Below are positions 58,733 to 64,000 of a stretch of DNA of 64,000 nucleotides, piece after piece; the first letter of the stretch is position 1; each line of letters starts with the position of its first letter. A program made the translations under genes and the position numbers. The stretch lies in the NCBI RefSeq assembly GCF_024494355.1, contig NZ_JAKNQY010000032.1:1-64000 (forward strand), given 5' to 3'. Origin of the DNA: Pseudomonas sp. Q11 (lineage in GTDB: Bacteria; Pseudomonadota; Gammaproteobacteria; Pseudomonadales; Pseudomonadaceae). Below the pieces are notes generated by a model. That model was given only the letters and a program-made list of their open reading frames with translations, did no database searches and was not told the DNA's origin.

Positions 58733-59587
58733 TTATTTTTCCTCCAGCAAGTGCGTGTTGAACTCCGTGCGCAAGATGTCGATACCTTCCAGGCGCTCGG
58801 CCAGATCAGGGCATTGCAGAGTCAGGCAGGCAATAAGCGCTTCGACCTGGGCCAGCGCCGGTACCAGGCTGTCGAAGGCCGAGATCGATTCCACCGGCGC
58901 ACTGATGATCAGGTCGGCCAGTTCCCGTAACGGTGAGGTGTAGACGTCGCTGAACAGTACCACCCGCGCATGGCGTTCCTTGGCCGCGCTGGCCACGCGT
59001 TGGGCCTGGGCCTGGTAGCGACGATAATCGAAGATCAGCACCACGTCCTGGCGCTGCACGTCGAACAACCGGTCGGGTAACTGGGCGTTGTCTTCCAGGA
59101 CAAAACAGCCGGCACGCAGCAGGCGCAAGTGGTTGAGCAGGTATTGGGCAAGAAAGCTGCTGAAACGCCCGCCAAAACAATGCACCTGATGCCGGCTGTC
59201 GAGCAGCCATTGCACAAGAATGCGCACGTCTTCGGGTTGAGTCAGGGCCTGGGTGTCGGTGAGGATACGCTGGCTGGTCGCCAGGTACTGGCTCCAGGTG
59301 TCGCCTTGCTGCAATTTGGCCCGCGGTTGCAACAGGGTGCGAGGGGAACGCAGGCGATGGTCCATGTCACTGAGCAGCGCATCCTGGAATTCGGCATAAC
59401 CGCCAAATCCGAGTTTTTTCACCAGACGCACGATAGTCGGGTCGCTTACGCCGGCATGATCGGCCAGGCGCGACATCGGCCCGAGGCCGTTGCGCGGATA
59501 ATGATCAAGCAGGGCCCGTACGACCTTGCGTTCCGACGGCGTCAAAACCAGGCCGGGATCGGTAATCAGGTCTCTAAGAGGCGGCAT
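58733..59587 (-). CDS. MurR/RpiR-family transcriptional regulator
   Basis: This 284-residue regulator has an N-terminal helix-turn-helix (MSRLADHAGVSDPTIVRLVKKLGF) and a C-terminal SIS-like sugar-isomerase domain (VHCFGGRFSSFLAQYLL). I chose ATG 59587, with AAGGAG at 5 bases, rather than the ATG 59626, where AGGAG is too close. It heads the leftward amine operon and probably controls it. Confidence 0.88.
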   Translation of the reverse strand: MPPLRDLITDPGLVLTPSERKVVRALLDHYPRNGLGPMSRLADHAGVSDPTIVRLVKKLGFGGYAEFQDALLSDMDHRLRSPRTLLQPRAKLQQGDTWSQYLATSQRILTDTQALTQPEDVRILVQWLLDSRHQVHCFGGRFSSFLAQYLLNHLRLLRAGCFVLEDNAQLPDRLFDVQRQDVVLIFDYRRYQAQAQRVASAAKERHARVVLFSDVYTSPLRELADLIISAPVESISAFDSLVPALAQVEALIACLTLQCPDLAERLEGIDILRTEFNTHLLEEK

Positions 59588-59620
59588 CCGTGCTCCTTGC
59601 CTGGATGGGTGTTGGATTTC

Positions 59621-59637
59621 TTTCATAACTCCTGAAA
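59621..59637. promoter_or_regulatory. Possible RpiR operator
   Basis: TTTCA-N7-TGAAA is an inverted repeat 34 bases upstream of the RpiR start. Several RpiR proteins bind TGAAA/TTTCA-type sites. Confidence 0.3.
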
Positions 59638-59877
59638 ATAGTATTTATGTAACGGGTACTACATGTCCAGCGGTTTTTACGTTCTGTTTAAAATGCTCGA
59701 AAGTTGTGCGAAAGCCTTGTAGGACGGGGACTTGATCCATTACGTCAGCTGATGCCTCTGTCGGTGTAAGACATAGCGCCTTTTTGTCTCAGTTATTTGA
59801 TTTCATATAAGGTGCTGTACAAGAAAAAGCTTGAATATCGTCTCCATGAAACCCGTTCGATTGCCTGAGTACTCCGT

Positions 59878-60456
59878 GTGCAAGCCACTCGCCTGACCCT
59901 GATGTGCCATGCCCGCACCGTCGCCCAGAAACAGGCGCGTTTCGGCCTGGATGAACCGCTGGACGCCGACTGGCTGGCCAGGCATCCGGAGCCCGGTCAC
60001 GGCTACCAAAATGTTCGACAACTGCTCTGTGGGCCGGAGTTGCGCACCCGGCAGACCGCCGCTATGTTCGGCGATGAGCCCCTGGTGGTGGCTGACCTGG
60101 CCGACTGCGATCTTGGTCGCTGGCGTGGATTGTCCATTGACGAGTTGCTCAAGGCTGAACCGAAATCACTGCAAACCTGGCTCGACGACCCCGATGCCGC
60201 TCCCCATGGCGGCGAATCCGTCACTCAATTGTGTCATCGTGTCGGGGCCTGGCTGGCTGGCCTGGAAGGTAGGCCGGGGCATCTGCTGGCCGTCACCCAT
60301 CCATTCGTGATCCGCGCGGCCCTGGTGACGGTATTGCGCTGTCCGGCAGCCACCTTCAACCGGATCGACATCGAACCGCTGTCCACCGTCGAGTTGCGTT
60401 TCAACGGGGTGTGGCGGATGCGCACCCAGGGTCGCGGCCAGGAGTCACTCGAATGA
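59878..60456 (+). CDS. Histidine phosphatase-family protein (CobC-like)
   Basis: This 192-residue phosphoglycerate-mutase-fold protein shows the active-site His as CHAR (LTLMCHARTVAQK, where the family has RHG) and the second His in AVTHPFVIRAAL. It starts at GTG 59878. Its stop overlaps the cobF ATG by 4 bases, which suggests a role in cobalamin synthesis, such as alpha-ribazole phosphate dephosphorylation. No B12 riboswitch could be found in the 250 bases upstream. Confidence 0.8.
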   Translation: MQATRLTLMCHARTVAQKQARFGLDEPLDADWLARHPEPGHGYQNVRQLLCGPELRTRQTAAMFGDEPLVVADLADCDLGRWRGLSIDELLKAEPKSLQTWLDDPDAAPHGGESVTQLCHRVGAWLAGLEGRPGHLLAVTHPFVIRAALVTVLRCPAATFNRIDIEPLSTVELRFNGVWRMRTQGRGQESLE

Positions 60457-61208
60457 AAAAGCTATCAGTCATCGGCATCGGCGCTGGCGATCCGGATTAC
60501 CTGACGATGCAGGCGGTGAAAGCCTTGAATCGGATGGATGTGTTCTTTCTCATGGACAAGGGGCCTGCCAAGCAGACGTTATTGGATCTGCGGCGGGAAA
60601 TCTGCCAACGCTACATCGTTGATCGTACGTACCGTTTCGTCGAAGCCTACAGCCCCGAGAGAGAACGCGGCGACGTGGACTACGCTGCCAGCGTCGAAGA
60701 TCTGAACCGTGCGAAGCAGGCTACCTTCGAGCGGTTGATCGATGAAGAACTGTCTGACGGGCAGTGCGGTGGTTTTCTGGTCTGGGGCGATCCGTCGTTA
60801 TACGACAGCACAGTGCGTATCTTGCAGTCGATTCTCGACGCGGGCCGCTGCGCCTTCGAATTCGAGGTAATCCCCGGCATCACCAGCGTCCAGGCCCTGG
60901 CGGCGCAACACAAAGTGCCGTTGAACAGTATTGGCGGTTCGCTGGAAATCACCACGGGACGCCGGCTGGCGGCGGGGCAGGTCGGTGACTCGGCAAGCGT
61001 GGTGGTGATGCTCGATGCCGAAGATGCATATCGCCAGGTGTCCGATCCTGATACGCACATCTACTGGGGAGCCTATGTGGGCACACCGGATCAGATCCTG
61101 ATCGCCGGTCGGCTGGAGGAGGTGGCCGAAGGCATCGAACGCACCCGCAAGGCCGCACGGCAGGCTAACGGGTGGATCATGGATACTTATTTGTTGCGCA
61201 AACCCTGA
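60453..61208 (+). CDS. cobF: Precorrin-6A synthase (deacetylating)
   Basis: CobF methylates precorrin-5 at C1 and releases acetate in aerobic cobalamin synthesis. The 251-residue SAM-dependent methyltransferase has the tetrapyrrole methylase signatures SVIGIGAGDPDYLTMQAV and GGFLVWGDPSLYDST and VIPGITSVQALAAQ. ATG 60453 overlaps the phosphatase stop. The other cob genes are elsewhere. Confidence 0.92.
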   Translation: MKKLSVIGIGAGDPDYLTMQAVKALNRMDVFFLMDKGPAKQTLLDLRREICQRYIVDRTYRFVEAYSPERERGDVDYAASVEDLNRAKQATFERLIDEELSDGQCGGFLVWGDPSLYDSTVRILQSILDAGRCAFEFEVIPGITSVQALAAQHKVPLNSIGGSLEITTGRRLAAGQVGDSASVVVMLDAEDAYRQVSDPDTHIYWGAYVGTPDQILIAGRLEEVAEGIERTRKAARQANGWIMDTYLLRKP

Positions 61209-61241
61209 TACCTCAAACCCCAATGTTCGACAGTTCCCCTG

Positions 61242-62216
61242 TCAGCTGACCGCCTTCGCCCCACGTCCAAACCGCTCCCGGTACACCGACGGCGCCAGCC
61301 CCACCACGCTGCGAAATGCCACGCGAAAGCTTTCCACCGAGCGGTAGCCGCACAACTGGGCGATGTTGTCGGTGTTGTTTTCGGTGCTTTCCAGCAGCTC
61401 GCGAGCCCGGGCCAGGCGCTCATGTTGCATCCAGGCCTTGGGCGACAGGCCGCAGGCCTGGGTGAAGTGCCGCAGGAAGGTTCGTTCGCTCATGGCCGCC
61501 TGACTGGCCAGCTCGCGCACACCGAGCGGTTCGTGCAAGCGTTCGCGGGCCCAGTGCATGACACCGGACAAATCGCTGCGTGGCGTGCGGCTGACCGGCG
61601 AAGGAATGAACTGGGCCTGGCCGCCCGTGCGCTGTGGTGACATCACCAGTCGCCGCGCCACGGCGTTGGCAACCTGAGTGCCGAAATCCCGCGCCACCAA
61701 ATGCAGGCAGGCATCAATGCCCGCCGCGCTGCCGGCCGAGGTAATGACTTGCCCCGAATCCACGTACAGCACATCCGGGTCTACCAGGATGGCGGGAAAA
61801 CTCTTGGCCAGTTCGTCGGTGTAGCGCCAGTGGGTGGTAGCGCCCAGCCCATCGAGCAATCCAGCGGCGGCCAGCACGAACGCCCCGGAGCAGATCGAGA
61901 GCAGGCGGGCGCCTCGGGCATGGGCGCAGCGCAGTGCCTCAAGCAATGCCTGCGGTGGTGGTTCGTCGCGACTGTGCCAGCCGGGCACCACGATGGTTCG
62001 CGCCGTTTGCAGTAATTCCATGCCGCCATCGGCCAGGATCTGGAAGCCGCCCATGGCACGCATCGGGCCGTCATCGACGGCAACGATCCGGTGTTTGTAC
62101 CAAGGGAAATCGAATTCAGGTCGGGCAAGGCCGAATATCTCGATGGCAATGCCGAATTCGAAGGTGCACAGGCCATCATAGGCGAGGATGGCGACCAGAC
62201 CGGGGTTGGGCTGCAT
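61242..62216 (-). CDS. GlxA-family AraC regulator (FtrA-like)
   Basis: This 324-residue regulator joins a DJ-1/PfpI-like N-terminal domain (LVAILAYDGLCTFEFGIAIE, with Cys in LLSICSGAFVLAAAG) to an AraC helix-turn-helix domain (LGVRELASQAAMSERTFLRHF; IAQLCGYRSVESFRVAF). I chose ATG 62216. It is divergent from a rhodanese gene by about 100 bases, a pairing common in this family, so the rhodanese may be its target. Confidence 0.88.
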   Translation of the reverse strand: MQPNPGLVAILAYDGLCTFEFGIAIEIFGLARPEFDFPWYKHRIVAVDDGPMRAMGGFQILADGGMELLQTARTIVVPGWHSRDEPPPQALLEALRCAHARGARLLSICSGAFVLAAAGLLDGLGATTHWRYTDELAKSFPAILVDPDVLYVDSGQVITSAGSAAGIDACLHLVARDFGTQVANAVARRLVMSPQRTGGQAQFIPSPVSRTPRSDLSGVMHWARERLHEPLGVRELASQAAMSERTFLRHFTQACGLSPKAWMQHERLARARELLESTENNTDNIAQLCGYRSVESFRVAFRSVVGLAPSVYRERFGRGAKAVS

Positions 62217-62319
62217 ATGGCGGAAAATTCCCACAGAGTGTCGTATGCGCCACTGTAGCGGTAAGCACTGGGCGGATAAAGTCTGCTTTCGCCATCATCC
62301 AACTTTGGAGTCCCCATCG

Positions 62320-62754
62320 ATGACCAGCCTGGTTCGCGAAGTTCCTGCTGCCCCGTCCGACATCGCCCTGCAGCATTTCAGCCGGCGTCTGACGTTCGAA
62401 ACTGATTGCTCCGACGTTCATGCCAGCCAACAGGCTGGAGAAGTCGATTTCGTGCTGGTGGATGTGCGCGGGCCACTGGCTTTCGAGCGCGGGCATGTGC
62501 CTGGGGCGATCAACCTGCCAACCCGGTCGCTCACCGCCCAGGCGCTGGCGGCTTATCCCAAGACCGCCCTGTTTGTGGTCTATTGCGCAGGCCCGCATTG
62601 CAACGGCGCGAACAAGGCGGCAGTGCGTCTGGCGACCCTGGGTTATCCGGTCAAGGAAATGATCGGCGGTGTCATGGGTTGGCTCGATGAAGGCTTTCGT
62701 CTGACTGGCGCAGTGGAGCGGGTGGCGGACAAGGTTATCGGCTGCGACTGCTGA
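62320..62754 (+). CDS. Rhodanese-like sulfurtransferase
   Basis: This single-domain rhodanese of 144 residues has the CH2A-like VDVRGPLAFERGHVPGAIN and an active-site loop YCAGPHCNGANKAA whose first Cys is the persulfide carrier. TGGAG lies 11 bases before ATG 62320. It is the likely target of the divergent GlxA-type regulator. Confidence 0.88.
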   Translation: MTSLVREVPAAPSDIALQHFSRRLTFETDCSDVHASQQAGEVDFVLVDVRGPLAFERGHVPGAINLPTRSLTAQALAAYPKTALFVVYCAGPHCNGANKAAVRLATLGYPVKEMIGGVMGWLDEGFRLTGAVERVADKVIGCDC

Positions 62755-62779
62755 CCCTCCCCAGCAGGTGGGATGCAAT

Positions 62780-62826
62780 TCCTGTGGAGAGGGGGATCGT
62801 CCTCTCGCCACATCCTTTGTAGCTGT
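62780..62826. repeat. REP-like hairpin remnant
   Basis: CCTGTGGAGAGGGGGATCGTCCTCTCGCCACA is an imperfect hairpin followed by TTGTAGCTGTC, similar to the repeat class at 21.83 kb. The rest of the 62755-63016 gap is AT-rich leader sequence with no gene seen. Confidence 0.5.
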
Positions 62827-63016
62827 CAGGATTTTCGCAAACCCCGTGATCACCCGCCATACCTGGCTGTTTTTATAAATATTTGTCGCCTCAACACAAT
62901 TCGCCGCCTGAGTGCCCCCCTAGACTGCCGGCCACTTCGGTTTTTACTGACCGAACGCTGCCTAAGAAATCTGCCAATAACCTGCTAATAAAAACCCTGC
63001 GCACTCAGGAGCAAAA

Positions 63017-63796
63017 ATGAAGAAGCTAATAATGTTCGGTGCCCTGGCACTGTCCGTGTTGTCCTTGTCGGCCGTGGCCGAAGACGCCAAGCCGATCCGC
63101 CTCGGAATCGAAGCCGGTTACCCGCCTTTCTCGATGAAAACCCCGGACGGCAAGCTGACGGGTTTCGATGTTGATATCGGCGATGCGCTGTGTGAGCAGA
63201 TGAAGGTCAAGTGCACTTGGGTCGAGCAGGAATTTGACGGCCTGATCCCGGCGCTGAAAGTGAAGAAAATCGACGCGATCCTGTCGTCCATGACCATCAC
63301 CGACGACCGTAAGAAGAACGTCGACTTCAGCATCAAGTACTACCACACCCCGGCGCGTTTTGTGATGAAGGAAGGCGGCGACGTCAAGGACCCGCTGACC
63401 GAACTCAAGGGCAAGAAAGTCGGTGTACTGCGCGCCAGTACCCACGACCGTTTCGCCACCGAGGTGCTGGTGCCCGCCGGCATCAATCTGGTGCGCTACA
63501 GTTCCCAGCAGGAAGCCAACCTGGACATGGTCGCCGGTCGTCTCGACGCCATGCTCGCCGACTCGGTCAACCTCGACGATGGCTTCCTGAAAACCGACGC
63601 TGGCAAGGGCTTTGCCTTCGTGGGCCCGACCTATGAAGATGCGAAGTACTTCGGTGGCGGCGCCGGCATTGCGGTGCGCAAGGGTGATAAGGCCCTGGCC
63701 GAGAAATTCAACGACGCCATCACGCAAATCCGCGCCAATGGTACGTACAAGAAAGTGCAGGATAAATACTTCGCTTTTGATGTCTACGGGCATTAA
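63017..63796 (+). CDS. Basic amino-acid ABC transporter periplasmic binding protein (AotJ/HisJ type)
   Basis: The 259-residue protein has a Sec signal peptide (LIMFGALALSVLSLSAVA-EDAK) and the family-3 solute-binding signature (RLGIEAGYPPFSMKTPDGKLTGFDVDIGDALCEQM) and ILSSMTITDDRKKNVDFS. It would bind arginine, ornithine, lysine or histidine. A strong terminator follows, so the permease genes are probably elsewhere. Confidence 0.9.
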   Translation: MKKLIMFGALALSVLSLSAVAEDAKPIRLGIEAGYPPFSMKTPDGKLTGFDVDIGDALCEQMKVKCTWVEQEFDGLIPALKVKKIDAILSSMTITDDRKKNVDFSIKYYHTPARFVMKEGGDVKDPLTELKGKKVGVLRASTHDRFATEVLVPAGINLVRYSSQQEANLDMVAGRLDAMLADSVNLDDGFLKTDAGKGFAFVGPTYEDAKYFGGGAGIAVRKGDKALAEKFNDAITQIRANGTYKKVQDKYFAFDVYGH

Positions 63797-63807
63797 TCGC
63801 TGAAACC

Positions 63808-63845
63808 AAGGTGGCCCGCCGTTGACCCGGTCGGCCACCTTTTTC
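63808..63845 (+). terminator. Rho-independent terminator after the binding-protein gene
   Basis: AAGGTGGCC (63808-63816) pairs with GGCCACCTT (63833-63841), followed by TTTC. It ends transcription before the next gene. Confidence 0.88.
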
Positions 63846-63900
63846 ATGGGCGAGTGTTTTAACCCGGCACCCGTCGAAATACCGTCATTGGGAGTACCTC

Positions 63901-64000
63901 ATGCAACGCATCGACCATACCCTGCCATGGAGCCATCTGGGCAGCGAGCGCCGGCTCAGTGTGTTTCGTTATGGCCACGGCCCACGCAAGGCCTATATCC
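63901..64000 (+). CDS. Succinylglutamate desuccinylase/aspartoacylase-family protein (partial)
   Basis: The frame from ATG 63901 (ribosome site GGGAGT, reading MQRIDHTLPWSHLGSERRLS) runs off the window after 33 codons. The opening matches pseudomonad zinc hydrolases annotated as M14/succinylglutamate desuccinylase-like, often next to an AotJ-type binding protein. The zinc motif lies beyond the window, so the call is by recall of the N-terminus. Confidence 0.6.
   Translation, partial: MQRIDHTLPWSHLGSERRLSVFRYGHGPRKAYI

Noticed and set aside
59640..59877. Possible cobalamin riboswitch before the cobF operon
   Set aside because: No B12-box or conserved stems could be aligned. The region shows only AT-rich leader sequence.

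Overview
The window is chromosomal DNA of a Pseudomonas, most likely of the P. fluorescens group. The basis is the tRNA-Arg/His/Leu then tig-clpP-clpX-lon-hupB-ppiD order, the many REP/REPIN hairpins of the GTGGGAGCGAGC type, a PrrF-type and a CrcY-type small RNA, and close family matches throughout. Nearly all of it is ordinary dense core or accessory metabolism. No prophage, integrase, insertion sequence or CRISPR array was seen.

Layout. 0.2-2.3 kb: pbpG and folD. 2.5-2.9 kb: three tRNAs. 3.3-11.8 kb: the protein quality-control block (trigger factor, ClpP, ClpX, Lon, HU-beta, PpiD), with a decayed tRNA-Asp copy between hupB and ppiD. 12-19.3 kb: a lipoprotein, a 28-codon small ORF, an AraC regulator with a nitrilase-like protein that lacks the catalytic Cys, FadH, a D-cysteine desulfhydrase-like enzyme and a cytochrome b561. 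19.5-23.2 kb: a short orphan VgrG, a second YebC-family protein and an LRR-Ser/Thr kinase. 23.4-31.1 kb: a polyamine-type ABC importer with a three-part FAD/Fe-S dehydrogenase (HcnABC / D-hydroxyproline dehydrogenase type) and a divergent IclR regulator.

31.2-34.2 kb: an ECF sigma/anti-sigma pair divergent from a membrane-anchored catalase-like peroxidase and a cytochrome b561. Both promoters carry the same ECF motif with the same spacing. 34.3-37.1 kb: an M14 carboxypeptidase, a Fur-controlled PrrF small RNA, a DUF6124 protein and a CI/PrtR-like repressor whose catalytic Ser is Ala. 37.1-46.7 kb: the leucine/isovalerate (liu) genes, with LiuR boxes, an acyl-CoA synthetase and the sigma54-driven CrcY small RNA beside HMG-CoA lyase.

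46.9-50.2 kb: a LysR regulator, an acyl-CoA dehydrogenase and an oxaloacetate decarboxylase-type enzyme. 50.4-52.1 kb: a relatively AT-rich three-gene operon of unknown function (HEAT-like protein, cupin, 60-residue peptide with a strong ribosome-binding site). This is the best candidate for an undescribed system. 52.4-59.6 kb: an amine/amino-acid catabolic set (two arginine N-succinyltransferase-like subunits, an APC permease, an N-formylglutamate amidohydrolase-like protein, a glutamine synthetase-like ligase, an isochorismatase-like hydrolase and an RpiR regulator). 59.9-64 kb: a histidine phosphatase with cobF, a GlxA-type AraC regulator divergent from a rhodanese, and a basic amino-acid binding protein followed by the start of a desuccinylase-like gene that runs off the window.

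All statements rest on reading the sequence and on recall of families. No database search was run.
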